Source: Vibrio chagasii
GTDB lineage: Bacteria > Pseudomonadota > Gammaproteobacteria > Enterobacterales > Vibrionaceae
Direction of reading: 5' to 3'
Length of the DNA stretch: 64,000 nucleotides
NCBI RefSeq assembly: GCF_024347355.1
Contig: NZ_AP025465.1
Location: 1,488,001-1,552,000, forward strand
The position numbers and the translations under genes were made by a program. Positions 43,605-52,704 of this stretch are shown piece by piece. Below the pieces are notes generated by a model, which made no database searches, was not told the origin of the DNA, and saw only the letters and a list, made by a program, of their open reading frames with translations. The stretch's first letter is position 1. Each line of letters starts with the position of its first letter.

Positions 43605-45119
43605 GTGACAACAATAAATCATAATTTTCTTAAAGCAGCAGTAGGTATGGCTTTGCTATCGAGTGTGCCGTCAGTGGTAAATGCTCATGGTTGGTCTGAA
43701 TTTCCAAGTGCACGTCAGAATACCTGTTACGAGCAAGGTGGCATTTGGTCGGGGACACCACCAAACGCAGCATGTGCTCAAGCTAAAGAGATTTCTGGCT
43801 CATATCCGTTTGTTCAGCGTAACGAATATGCAAAAAATATTCAGGATTTCAACAACATCAATGCTGTAAAAGCAGCGATTCCTGACGGCACGTTATGTTA
43901 CGCCAATGATTCGCAAAAGCGCGGTATGGGCGCACCTCACACGGGTTGGACTCGTACCGAGCTAAGCACTGGTACGTTTGAATATGTATTCAACGCGACG
44001 GCACCACACAACCCTTCATTTTGGGAGTTTTACCTAACCAAACCAAATGCAGACTTGAGCAAAGGCCTAGCGTGGGGTGACTTAGATCTTATCCAAGAAG
44101 AGGGCAATGTCCCTGTAAATGGTGGTAAATACCGCATCAATGTAACCATTCCTTCGGACCGCTCTGGTGATGCAATTTTATTTGTGCGCTGGCAGCGTAA
44201 TGATTCGGCAGGTGAAGGCTTCTACAACTGTTCAGACATCACCATTACTGGTGGTACAACTCCTCCGCCAGATCCTACTCCGCAACCAGATCTAGTACGT
44301 GGCGACCTGTTTGTGTCTGATCAGTTCGGTACACCAGAAATTGGCGATACAGTTAAGTACGACATCATCAACAAGTATGGTGAAATTGCACGTAGCTTCG
44401 ACATTGTGATTGATGCGAGCAATGTGAACGATTGGGCTCGTCTGCTAGCTTCTGAAATTAACGGTTGGCATGAAGAGTTCAAAGACGGTGCGATCTTCAT
44501 CGGTGACTGGCATGCTGAAATGCAGCACTACATGTACTTCCAAAACGATCCGTCTCGTAATTTCTTTAACTCAAAAGATAGCCGTGCTTCAGGTCAATTG
44601 ACGTTGATTGACGGTGGTGATGGCGGTGTTGAACCGTTGAAAGGCGATATCTACGAACTTGTTAAGAGTGACAATGTAGTGAATGCGGGTGACAAAGTTG
44701 TGATTGCAACCAGTGAAGCCGCTAACCTTACGCAAACACAAGGTTCTACAGTAAGCATCCAAAACAATGGTACGGCTTCAATTGTGATTGATACTACAGC
44801 GATCACTGCGAACGAAACGTTATCTTTCGTTGCTAGCTCTATTGAAAGTGAGAGTGTTGAAACCTTCACATTCGAAGTGATTGCTGAAGATGGTGGTGTG
44901 ACACCAGACCCAGATCCAACGCCGGATCCAGATCCGACTCCAGACCCAGACCCTACACCAACCCCGGGCACATGGGATTCATCTAAGGTTTACCTTGGTG
45001 GTGAAGTTGTGACTTACTCTAACCAGTCCTGGAAAGCGCAGTGGTGGATTCAGGGTGGTGAAAACCCTAAGGCAACTTACGAAAACGACAAGTGGGGCGT
45101 TTGGCGTCCAGCTAACTAA
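43605..45119 (+). CDS. Secreted AA10 lytic polysaccharide monooxygenase with chitin-binding tail
   Basis: 504 residues from a GTG with GAGAGTGGGAAA upstream. The signal peptide is cleaved before His28 (VNA|HGW), so His becomes the free N-terminus of the copper histidine brace; the second copper His is in ATAPHNPSFWEFYLT near 125-139. Catalytic domain about 28-210, then one or two middle beta domains, an Asp-Pro-Thr repeat linker (about 435-455) and a C-terminal CBM5/12-type module with WDSSKVYLGGEVV and WWIQGG aromatic residues. Oxidatively cuts chitin; GbpA-like multi-domain form suggests a colonisation role too. Terminator follows. Confidence 0.9.
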   Translation: MTTINHNFLKAAVGMALLSSVPSVVNAHGWSEFPSARQNTCYEQGGIWSGTPPNAACAQAKEISGSYPFVQRNEYAKNIQDFNNINAVKAAIPDGTLCYANDSQKRGMGAPHTGWTRTELSTGTFEYVFNATAPHNPSFWEFYLTKPNADLSKGLAWGDLDLIQEEGNVPVNGGKYRINVTIPSDRSGDAILFVRWQRNDSAGEGFYNCSDITITGGTTPPPDPTPQPDLVRGDLFVSDQFGTPEIGDTVKYDIINKYGEIARSFDIVIDASNVNDWARLLASEINGWHEEFKDGAIFIGDWHAEMQHYMYFQNDPSRNFFNSKDSRASGQLTLIDGGDGGVEPLKGDIYELVKSDNVVNAGDKVVIATSEAANLTQTQGSTVSIQNNGTASIVIDTTAITANETLSFVASSIESESVETFTFEVIAEDGGVTPDPDPTPDPDPTPDPDPTPTPGTWDSSKVYLGGEVVTYSNQSWKAQWWIQGGENPKATYENDKWGVWRPAN

Positions 45120-45173
45120 GGCCTGTTAACTGTTCCCCTGATGATTCCATTTGGGCTGAGTTTATTATCGTAT

Positions 45174-45207
45174 AAATGGCGCTACAGAGATGTAGCGTCA
45201 TTTTTTG
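45174..45207 (+). terminator. Terminator after the LPMO gene
   Basis: Stem with GCGCTAC/GTAGCGTC core followed by six T. Confidence 0.8.
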
Positions 45208-45359
45208 TTCAAGGTGTTTATCGCCTCGTGGCACGAAATGGTAAAACTCAGTTGGAAGGATTGATTAGAATTATTTCAAACGCGACAAGTGCATAGGAAA
45301 AACACGAGTCACTTTATCTTATTTGAATGGATGCTTATTAATTCGAAAGAGGACTAATA

Positions 45360-45539
45360 ATGTACGAACTAACACTGATTCTTAGCTTAATGATGGGTGG
45401 CGCACCAAGTACGGCTGAAATGGAAATTAATACTCAATTTACGACTCTTGAGCAATGTAATGAAGAAGGCGCAGCACTAGCCGAGAAGCTAAATGCAACC
45501 GACCTTAAAGTGCTCCAAGTTCAATGTGAGCGTGACTAA
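45360..45539 (+). CDS. Small exported protein of unknown function (59 residues)
   Basis: ATG preceded by AAAGAGGACTA, a good ribosome site. 59 residues: a hydrophobic N-terminal helix (about 2-14, LTLILSLMMGGA), an acidic/Thr-rich middle and two Cys (33 and 56) that could pair. Layout recalls small periplasmic proteins common in vibrios. Family not recognised. An imperfect hairpin with ATATGGGCACA follows at about 45563. Confidence 0.65.
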   Translation: MYELTLILSLMMGGAPSTAEMEINTQFTTLEQCNEEGAALAEKLNATDLKVLQVQCERD

Positions 45540-45833
45540 TCAAGAGAGCTAGTTTAACAATATGGGCACATATCTTTGTGTCCATATCACATCAATATAA
45601 TAACCTATTCCTTACTCTCTCCATCGGCAACTCTTCCGTTAGCCACTACAAATAAAACCATACTGTTAACACGCCTTCGTCCAAATACTATTTCCCTTCC
45701 ACTTGGTAATTATATAATTTGAAACAATTTCATCTGACCTATTGTTAAATATTCACTATTTGATAGTGTGTCTAGGTGCACATAAAAAAGTGTACTTCAG
45801 ATTTAGCAAAGAATAATAACAGTAGGAGTTGCG

Positions 45834-46322
45834 ATGAGTATTGTAGTGAGACGCTCTGAACCGTCAGATGCAAAGGGAATAAAAGAAGTTTACGAATGCA
45901 CTAATGCTTATACCTGTACGCTGCAACTCCCAAATCCATCTCTGGAAACTTGGCAAAAACGAATCTCAAATGTTCCAGATAATGTGTACTCTTATGTCGC
46001 GTTATTGGACGGAGAAATTGTTGGCAACCTAGGTTTAGAAGTGTGTGTAAATCCAAGAAGGCGTCATGTCGCTTCTTTTGGTATGGGTGTTAAAGACGAT
46101 GTGTTAGGCAGAGGTGTAGGTAGCCAATTACTCGCAACGGCAATCGACTTATGTGACAACTGGATTAACATCAAACGACTGGAACTCACCGTCTATACCG
46201 ATAACGAACGAGCGATCAGCCTATATAAGAAGTTTGGCTTCGTGATTGAAGGGGAGTCAGCAGGGTTTGCCTTCAGAAATGGCGAATATGTGGCGGCTTA
46301 CCATATGGCGCGACTGGTATAA
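45834..46322 (+). CDS. GNAT-family N-acetyltransferase
   Basis: 162 residues with the acetyl-CoA motif FGMGVKDDVLGRGVGSQLL near 82-100 and the C-terminal NERAISLYKKFGFVIEGE. Closest in type to RimI/PhnO-like or diamine/peptide acetyltransferases; the substrate is not told by sequence. Good ribosome site (AGTAGGAGTT). Single gene; terminator shared with a convergent neighbour. Confidence 0.88.
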   Translation: MSIVVRRSEPSDAKGIKEVYECTNAYTCTLQLPNPSLETWQKRISNVPDNVYSYVALLDGEIVGNLGLEVCVNPRRRHVASFGMGVKDDVLGRGVGSQLLATAIDLCDNWINIKRLELTVYTDNERAISLYKKFGFVIEGESAGFAFRNGEYVAAYHMARLV

Positions 46323-46348
46323 CGTCTAGGTTCGATTAATAGGTAATA

Positions 46349-46380
46349 AAACGCCACGTTGTTATAACGTGGCGTTTGCT
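46349..46380. terminator. Bidirectional terminator, GNAT and MazG-like genes
   Basis: 12-bp stem AAACGCCACGTT/AACGTGGCGTTT. Confidence 0.85.
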
Positions 46381-46422
46381 ATTTCAGTTAGCTGCTTACT
46401 TAAAAGCCAATATTTGATGCAC

Positions 46423-46998
46423 TTAAGCCGTTAGTGGCTCAAGGTTTGCCGGGCGGTAATGCACTGATTTCAGAACTTTACCTTGGCGAACTGTTTTACC
46501 TTCAGATACGAAATCTTCCGCACATTTAGCGATGATGTATTCACCTTTTTGAACCGCCATTAGCTTGATGTTCTGTTCAGCATAGAAAGCTTCAGTCTCT
46601 GCGTATTCTGTCTCGTTACGACATACTTTACTCATGTTGCTTGAGTGTACTTCATCCCAGCAAGGTAAGAAGTCGATTGAGCGGTTTTTAGCAACGTTCA
46701 ACAGAAGATCGATCAGGTAGCTGATCGCTAGGTTGTCTTCTACTTTAGATTGACCAAGGTGAACCAAACGTCCCATCAAAACATAAACGCTGTCTACAAT
46801 AGCGTCCGCTTGTTCGATTTTAGAGTCAGCTTCTGCCAATTCAGTCAGCTCTTCGATCGCTAGAGAGGTATGTAGCGTATCGCCTTTTTCATCCATTGTT
46901 TCAGGAGCTGCAACAGGCAGATCAAAAGTACTGCGGAACTCTTCAATGTCGCGGTAAAGGTGATCGTAGATTTCTTGGTTTAGTTGAGAAAGGTTCAT
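46423..46998 (-). CDS. MazG/HisE-superfamily nucleotide pyrophosphohydrolase-like protein
   Basis: 191 residues from the ATG at 46998, which has TAGGAAT before it; a start at 47010 would add four residues. The all-alpha NTP-PPase signature appears as IEELTELAEADS (about 48-59) and EQADAIVDSVYVL (about 62-74), with the expected ExxE...ExxD acidic set. Probably hydrolyses a nucleoside triphosphate or similar; cytoplasmic house-cleaning role. Divergent from the GGDEF gene. Confidence 0.78.
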   Translation of the reverse strand: MNLSQLNQEIYDHLYRDIEEFRSTFDLPVAAPETMDEKGDTLHTSLAIEELTELAEADSKIEQADAIVDSVYVLMGRLVHLGQSKVEDNLAISYLIDLLLNVAKNRSIDFLPCWDEVHSSNMSKVCRNETEYAETEAFYAEQNIKLMAVQKGEYIIAKCAEDFVSEGKTVRQGKVLKSVHYRPANLEPLTA

Positions 46999-47210
46999 AT
47001 TCCTATCCATTCTGTTTCGTTAATGGGTCATTTTAACAAAGGTAAGAATAGGGTGCTAACGCAAAGTCGAAGAACTCGACTTTTATTCATTGGACCATTG
47101 AGGTATTTTGCACACAAATCAATTGATTATTATGATTTTCTACTTTTTACTCTTGTTTATATTAGAAATATTAATGTTGTCGCTAACTTAGGCAGCAGTG
47201 GGATATCGTT

Positions 47211-48278
47211 ATGCACCAAGCTAGTGAAAGCGAAATTGTTATACGCCGCTTGTATCAAATTACTAATGACTATCGAAAGGGCTTCAATGTTCAGATTGCT
47301 CAGTTGCTCACAATGGGGCTTGAGCGTTTTGATTTGGATATCGGTATATTGTCTAAGGTAGAGGGTAATACTTACCTTGTGGAGCACTGTGTCACACCTG
47401 AAGGCGTTGACCTGAAAAGTGGTGATATGTTCGATTACCGCTCAACTTATTGCGAGATCACATGCAGCTCGAGTGGACCTATCTGCATAGAGCACTGTGG
47501 TGAGAATAATACTTACGCGCGACACCCTGCTTATCAATCCTTCGGCTTAGAGTCTTATATCGGTATTCCTATCTTTGTCGATGATGAACTTTACGGCACG
47601 CTTAACTTTTCGAGTGGTAACCCTTACTACCGCGAGTTTAAAGAGTTTGATATCGATGTGATGAAGCTGATGGCCTCATGGATTGAAGTAGAGCTTGTTC
47701 GCAGGCAGCAAGAGAGAAAACTACAAGAGTTAAACGAAAGACTCGAGTATCAGGCGCTTTATGACCCACTGACGCATTTACCCAACAGACGCTTTTTATT
47801 TAAAACGTTAAACGCAGAAGTAAAGCAACTTAAGGGTTCTTTAGGCAAAGGAACGTTAGCGGTGGTTGATATTGATTTCTTTAAGTCAGTAAACGACGGC
47901 TATGGTCACCAAATGGGTGATGTTGTCCTGAAGAAAGTGGCCAATGTGTTGAGTAGTAATGCTCAAGAAGGAGAGTTTGTTGCTCGCTTTGGTGGCGAAG
48001 AGTTTGTGATTTGGTACCCGAGTACGCCGGTCAACACGGTTGAGGATAAGCTTGCGACGCTGCTTGAGGAAGTGAAGAAGATTACTCTAGATCGAAAGCC
48101 TATTACTATCTCTATTGGTGCTTGCCATTTCGAATTAAGTTCTGGTGAAACAAGGAATGAACGAATGTCGGCGTTAGACTCATTAATTAAAGTGGCCGAT
48201 GAGTGTTTGTATGTTGCAAAAAAAAATGGACGAGATCAGTTCGTGTCTCGTCCATATTACCAATATTTAGATGCTTAA
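47211..48278 (+). CDS. GAF-GGDEF diguanylate cyclase
   Basis: 355 residues without membrane segments. GAF sensor about 15-165 (FDIDVMKLMASWIEVEL ends it), a linker helix with QERKLQELNERLEYQALYDPLTHLPNR, and GGDEF domain 185-345 with active-site motif GGEEF (about 261-265). No RxxD inhibitory site is seen five residues before it (EGEF instead), so product inhibition may be absent. Makes cyclic-di-GMP in response to a cytoplasmic ligand; target pathway unknown, though pilus and surface genes are plentiful nearby. Confidence 0.9.
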   Translation: MHQASESEIVIRRLYQITNDYRKGFNVQIAQLLTMGLERFDLDIGILSKVEGNTYLVEHCVTPEGVDLKSGDMFDYRSTYCEITCSSSGPICIEHCGENNTYARHPAYQSFGLESYIGIPIFVDDELYGTLNFSSGNPYYREFKEFDIDVMKLMASWIEVELVRRQQERKLQELNERLEYQALYDPLTHLPNRRFLFKTLNAEVKQLKGSLGKGTLAVVDIDFFKSVNDGYGHQMGDVVLKKVANVLSSNAQEGEFVARFGGEEFVIWYPSTPVNTVEDKLATLLEEVKKITLDRKPITISIGACHFELSSGETRNERMSALDSLIKVADECLYVAKKNGRDQFVSRPYYQYLDA

Positions 48279-48295
48279 TCTTGAAAGCTGAGAGC

Positions 48296-48862
48296 TTAAC
48301 TAAACAGGTACGGGAATAGTTTGCGACGCTCTTCTGGCGTTAACGATTCAACTCGAGCGATGTTGGTATCTGGAATCGCTTCAGGGTTAGGGTAATGCTT
48401 CAACACCTTTTCCATGCTCGCTTCACGAATCAAATGGTAAACCGGATATGGAGAGCGGTTCGTCAGGTTTTCATCGTCTTCAGGATCCGCACCGCCAAAG
48501 CAGTAATCAGGATGGAAGGTCGCCACTTGGTAAACGCCTTCCCAATCTTGCTGCTTTATCAAAGCCTCTACCCAATCGATGAACATGTTGTAGTCGAAGA
48601 AATCTTGCAGCATGTTAGGAACAACCACCAGAGTCGTTTCTAGCTCAGCGACTGGTGTGTTATCCAACTCAACAAATTGAGTCATGATGTCTTCTAGCAA
48701 TGCCTCTTCGGTTTCTGCCTCACTCACAAAGATCTTAATCTGCTTATTACGTTGTGGCTTTGCTGCAAATGGGCACAGGTTTAGGCCAATAACAACATCG
48801 TCTAACCATTGCTTTACTTGGTCATGGATGGTTTGAAGATCAGTGTTTTGAGTGTTCGACAT
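48296..48862 (-). CDS. DUF1415 family protein
   Basis: 188 residues: QWLDDVVIGLNLCPFA near 17-32, LVVVPNMLQDFFDYNMF near 82-98, VATFHPDYCFGG and the NRSPYPVYHLIRE block. This set defines DUF1415, widespread in gamma-proteobacteria, function unknown. Conserved Cys and His residues suggest metal or redox chemistry, an inference only. Confidence 0.87.
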   Translation of the reverse strand: MSNTQNTDLQTIHDQVKQWLDDVVIGLNLCPFAAKPQRNKQIKIFVSEAETEEALLEDIMTQFVELDNTPVAELETTLVVVPNMLQDFFDYNMFIDWVEALIKQQDWEGVYQVATFHPDYCFGGADPEDDENLTNRSPYPVYHLIREASMEKVLKHYPNPEAIPDTNIARVESLTPEERRKLFPYLFS

Positions 48863-48947
48863 AACAGGTTCCGAAATGAAATTTTGCGTAGGATATCAGA
48901 ACGGTTGTTAATCAAAAGCACTAATTGTCTTGAAAATGCCGTTGTTT

Positions 48948-50147
48948 CTACGCTTCAGCGAGTTTAGATGTCGATACTTGAAGTTGTTTCAACTGATAGA
49001 CCCAAGCAAATATCGCGACATAGAAGACTGAGCCTCCTGCAATCACGCCATTCCAACCAAATAACTGCCAGCAGTATAAGAGTAAGAACCCGCCCAAACT
49101 GCCACCAATATAGTAGTGCACAAGGTAGAGTGCTGTTGCCGTCGCTTTGGCGCTTGGCGCTTTTTGACTGACCCAAGAGTAGGCTAGGGTATGCGAGAAG
49201 AAAGCCCCGCCACTTATCAGCAATAACCCTGCAAGCATGAAAGGAATCTCATCAACCGCAGATACCAGCATTCCTAGCAAGCTTATACACACACCTAACA
49301 GAATTCCGTTTAACGGGTCGAAACGTAGCGTCCATTTATTAGACAGCTTCGAGCTGACGGTACCCGCTAGGTAGCAGAGAAAGATCAGTGATGCTAAGCC
49401 AACAGGGACTGAGTGAGGCTCGGATACTAATCTAAAGCCCATTACTGAATACAGGTTCACGAACAGAGCGAAGTTGGCTCCACCAATCAACATAGCAAGC
49501 CATAAGGTACGGTTTCTTAAATGCATCACAACTGAGCGATTATGATGAAAGAACAGCCCTTTTTGCGGCTTGAAGTTTTGCTGGTCTGGTAGTCGATAGG
49601 CAATAAATAAAGCGCCTAATAGTGAGCCCACAACAAAGATCAGCACGGTAGCGTGCCAATCGAAATAGTCTGTAAGCAAGCCGCCTAACACACGGCCAAA
49701 GATCCCTCCCAATGAGTTGGCAGCAATATAGCCACCAATCGCGACAGCAAAGGCTTTGGGTGTTAACTCTTCGACCATATAGGCGACAGCGACACCAGCA
49801 AAAGCTGCGACCGCAATTCCCATGCATGCTCTAGCAATAACGAGTTGTAACAGCGTGGTGGTGAATGCCATGCCTAAACCAATTACTGGAATCGCAAAAA
49901 GGCTAAATAGGATGATAGGCTTTCGACCAAATGACTCTGAAGCGATAGCCCACGGTACTAAGCTAATCGATAACCCAAGCGTGGTTGCGGCAAATAGCCA
50001 GTTAATTTGGGTTTCCGACACTTGGAAGTGTTCAGCCATGTGCGGCAAAATAGGTTGAAATACGTAAAGGTTGCAGAAAATGATAAATGAACCAATCGCC
50101 AATGATTGAGTGATCCGTTTGTATTGAGTACTGCCTTTGTCGAACAT
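48948..50147 (-). CDS. Major facilitator superfamily transporter
   Basis: 399 residues, about 12 membrane helices. MFS loop 2-3 motif in ESFGRKPIILFS near 67-78 and PKAFAVAIGGYIAANSLGGIFGR near 130-152. Resembles YnfM-type drug/metabolite exporters. Divergent from a LysR regulator 111 bases away, which probably controls it. Substrate unknown. Confidence 0.87.
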   Translation of the reverse strand: MFDKGSTQYKRITQSLAIGSFIIFCNLYVFQPILPHMAEHFQVSETQINWLFAATTLGLSISLVPWAIASESFGRKPIILFSLFAIPVIGLGMAFTTTLLQLVIARACMGIAVAAFAGVAVAYMVEELTPKAFAVAIGGYIAANSLGGIFGRVLGGLLTDYFDWHATVLIFVVGSLLGALFIAYRLPDQQNFKPQKGLFFHHNRSVVMHLRNRTLWLAMLIGGANFALFVNLYSVMGFRLVSEPHSVPVGLASLIFLCYLAGTVSSKLSNKWTLRFDPLNGILLGVCISLLGMLVSAVDEIPFMLAGLLLISGGAFFSHTLAYSWVSQKAPSAKATATALYLVHYYIGGSLGGFLLLYCWQLFGWNGVIAGGSVFYVAIFAWVYQLKQLQVSTSKLAEA

Positions 50148-50258
50148 TTATCTTGTGCCTATGCGGAATAATTAAGCTGTTTGTGAACAAGTTATCAGTA
50201 CAAGGTGGATTAAAGAAATATATTAAAAATATCACCTCTATATATTTAATATATCGAT

Positions 50259-51131
50259 ATGCTTGAATCAAAACCACTTCGCCATTTTCTCGCGGTTGCA
50301 CAGTTTGGGAATTTTACCCAAGCGGCCAAAGCCTTACATATCGCTCAACCTGCCTTGAGCATATCCATTAAAAAACTCGAGCAAACACTTGATTTGATTT
50401 TGTTCCGACGCGGAGATAAATCGGTCACTTTGACGGAGGAAGGAAAGGTACTGTTTGAGCATGCCAAGCGAATCACCCAACAGTTTGATGATGCAGAGCT
50501 GGCGATGAATGAATTAAAAGGCTTGGAGAAAGGGGAGGTACGTTTGGGAGCGCCAAGTATGATGGGAAGCTACTTCTTTCCACAAGTCGTTATGGCATTT
50601 AAAAGCCAATACCCAAATCTCAAGCTGACGTTGATCGATGCGGGCACGGCTTCGATTCGTGAAATGTTATTAAACGGCGAACTCGATATCGGTGTTATCA
50701 ATCATGAAAATGTACCGGATGACCTAGAAACTGACCACTTACTCAGTTCTGAAATGTTAGCTGTTATCGGTAAAGAGCACCCATTGGCGTCACAGTCATC
50801 CATTACCTTTGAAGAGTTTTTTGAGCAAGAGTTGATCATGTTTAAGTCAGGCTATTTCCATCGTGATTTCATCGACGCGACCTGCAAAAAATACGATTTA
50901 GATATGACGATCGCATTCGAGACTAATTTGTTGCCAATGATTCTTTCTATTGTAAAGCGCGAGTTCGCTATTACCGCATTGCTTAGCTTGGTAACAGAGT
51001 ATGAGGACGACGTGGTTGGAGTGCCATTTAAAGACCCTGTAAAACTTAATCTATCTTTGGCATGGCGAAAAGAGGGCTATTTGTCTAAGGCTGACAGAAC
51101 CTTTATCGATTTCGTTAAACAATATGTGTGA
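50259..51131 (+). CDS. LysR-family transcriptional regulator
   Basis: 290 residues. Winged helix-turn-helix at 1-60 (HFLAVAQFGNFTQAAKALHIAQPALSISIKKLEQ as family pattern, read in parts) and a two-lobed effector-binding domain from about 90. Divergent from the MFS exporter, the usual arrangement for a regulator and its target. Effector unknown. Confidence 0.9.
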   Translation: MLESKPLRHFLAVAQFGNFTQAAKALHIAQPALSISIKKLEQTLDLILFRRGDKSVTLTEEGKVLFEHAKRITQQFDDAELAMNELKGLEKGEVRLGAPSMMGSYFFPQVVMAFKSQYPNLKLTLIDAGTASIREMLLNGELDIGVINHENVPDDLETDHLLSSEMLAVIGKEHPLASQSSITFEEFFEQELIMFKSGYFHRDFIDATCKKYDLDMTIAFETNLLPMILSIVKREFAITALLSLVTEYEDDVVGVPFKDPVKLNLSLAWRKEGYLSKADRTFIDFVKQYV

Positions 51132-51298
51132 TTAGTAACATATTAACTCCGCAAATACTTGGGACTAATGTCACATTTTTCATGGCTTTATGCGACGCAT
51201 ATCACTATGCGTGGCGCGGATATTAACAGTTTCTAATTTACTTGGTATGCATGCCCGTTAAATAATACTAGTACTTTTTGAGTAGTTAGTGAGGGGCT

Positions 51299-51424
51299 AT
51301 GAAATGTGGATGTAAGGAGCAAACGTTAATACGAATTCGTAGAACGTTGCTCGACCGAGTGTTAGGAATCAAGGGGCGATATAAATGCAGCAAGTGCGAT
51401 ACTGTCATTAAAATAAAGGGCTAG
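51299..51424 (+). CDS. Tandem 41-residue CxC/CxxC microprotein, copy 1
   Basis: ATG with GTGAGGGG ribosome site. 41 residues: N-terminal MKCGCK, a basic middle (LIRIRRTLLDRVLGIKG) and C-terminal YKCSKC then VIKIKG. Two Cys pairs (3,5 and 30,33) fit a minimal zinc ribbon. The gene after it encodes a clear paralogue of identical length. No family known to me. The basic surface would suit RNA or DNA binding; inferred. Confidence 0.7.
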   Translation: MKCGCKEQTLIRIRRTLLDRVLGIKGRYKCSKCDTVIKIKG

Positions 51425-51574
51425 GTATTGAGATGAGAGTAATGAGCCCGTTTGAAAATTAATTCGTCGATTATATTATGCTGTGAAAAATGTGTGCCCT
51501 ACAATATGGTTAACAAGCAGTGATTGGTAGATATTAGTTGCCTTTAAATTAATCAATTAGGCAACCCTAGCTCC

Positions 51575-51700
51575 ATGAAATGTAAGTGTAAAGAACGAAG
51601 GCTCATTAGAGTTCGTAGAACATCAGTTGACAAAGTTCTCGGTATAAAAGAGAAATACAGGTGCGCGTCTTGTAGTGGTGTTCTGAAGGTAAAAGGATAG
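51575..51700 (+). CDS. Tandem 41-residue CxC/CxxC microprotein, copy 2
   Basis: 41 residues, aligned without gaps to copy 1: MKCKCKE, LIRVRRT, DKVLGIKE, YRCASC, LKVKG. All four Cys and the basic core are kept while many codons differ, which argues for selection on protein. The ribosome site is weak. Ends before a bidirectional terminator. 150 bases separate the copies. Confidence 0.68.
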   Translation: MKCKCKERRLIRVRRTSVDKVLGIKEKYRCASCSGVLKVKG

Positions 51701-51746
51701 TGGCGAAAAGGGAAGGTAGACCTTGGTTTCCTATACTGATAACACA

Positions 51747-51782
51747 AAGCCCGAATATCTTTGGTGAGATATTCGGGCTTTG
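51747..51782. terminator. Bidirectional terminator after the microprotein pair
   Basis: 14-bp stem AAGCCCGAATATCT/AGATATTCGGGCTT, also serving the convergent glutaredoxin gene. Confidence 0.85.
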
Positions 51783-51812
51783 TTGTAAAGAGGTATAACA
51801 ACTTACATAGCG

Positions 51813-52049
51813 TTAAGTGTTTTTTGAGTTATACATCTTGTCGAAGTTCTTTTGGTTCCATCCGACCATGATTTGGTCACCGATTTTAAGAACCGGGATA
51901 GAACGAGCCCCCATCGCTTGTAATTCTTTGCGGCCACGTTGCATCTTGGCATTTGTTAGGCGGTAAACAATCTTCTTAGAGTCCAAATATCTTTGGGCAT
52001 CTTTACAGTGCGGGCATTTGTCTGCGACGTACAATACAACACGTTTCAT
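51813..52049 (-). CDS. Glutaredoxin-family protein
   Basis: 78 residues, thioredoxin fold with the redox motif CPHC near 12-15 and the cis-Pro in ARSIPVLKIGDQIMVGW near 48-64. Single-domain, cytoplasmic; reduces disulphides or glutathionylated proteins. Good start context. Not assignable to Grx1-4 by sight. Confidence 0.85.
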   Translation of the reverse strand: MKRVVLYVADKCPHCKDAQRYLDSKKIVYRLTNAKMQRGRKELQAMGARSIPVLKIGDQIMVGWNQKNFDKMYNSKNT

Positions 52050-52202
52050 TTTTACATTCTCTTGCTGAGTCTAGCTCTTGATGAATCTTGTTAAAGTGTA
52101 ACGAATCCTAGGTGATTAGAAAAGTGTGATCAGTTACACTATGCGGCTCAATTTTCGACGTCATAACATTTTGATGTGACGTAACTTGTACGGTCTTACT
52201 GC

Positions 52203-52700
52203 ATGCATCCTTCATTACGCTATATCCAAGGCTATCCAAAGCACATTATCGATCCTGTCACTCAGCTTGTTGAGTCAGGTAAATTGGTGCCATGGTTTGA
52301 AGCTCGCTACCCAAAGAATCACGAAATAAAAAGCGAGAAAGCCCTGTTTGATTATGCGATTGAGATTAAAAATCGCTATATGAAGAAAACGCCACCCATC
52401 AGTAAAGTCATTTATGATGGCAAGATTCACCTAATCAATAATGCACTAGGTTTGCACTCATATGTCGCCAAAAACCACGGTGGCAAGATCAAATCGAAGA
52501 ATGAGATTCGTATCGCCAGTGTTTTTCGTAATGCTCCTGAGCCTTTGTTGAGAATGTTGGTGGTGCACGAACTGGCGCACATTAAAGAGAAAGACCACGA
52601 CAAAGCCTTTTACCAACTATGCTGTCACATGGAACCGGAATATCATCAACTTGAGTTAGATGCCCGTTTATTCATGATTTATTTAGATTTAAAGAAGTAG
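52203..52700 (+). CDS. YgjP-like zinc metallopeptidase
   Basis: 165 residues of the DUF45/WLM-related YgjP type. Zinc motif [18 protein letters not shown], with HELAH near 121-125 and the third ligand His a few residues on. Starts almost directly before rlmF (4-base gap), so the two form an operon. Biological role not established for the family. Confidence 0.83.
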   Translation: MHPSLRYIQGYPKHIIDPVTQLVESGKLVPWFEARYPKNHEIKSEKALFDYAIEIKNRYMKKTPPISKVIYDGKIHLINNALGLHSYVAKNHGGKIKSKNEIRIASVFRNAPEPLLRMLVVHELAHIKEKDHDKAFYQLCCHMEPEYHQLELDARLFMIYLDLKK

Positions 52701-52704
52701 CCCA

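Noticed and set aside
44885..44965. Repeated DNA considered as CRISPR or tandem repeat locus
   Set aside because: It is the coding sequence of the Asp-Pro-Thr linker in the LPMO, without spacers.
51194..51214. Small hairpin ACGCATA/TATGCGT before the microprotein pair
   Set aside because: No T tract and no evident role; short palindromes of this size occur by chance.
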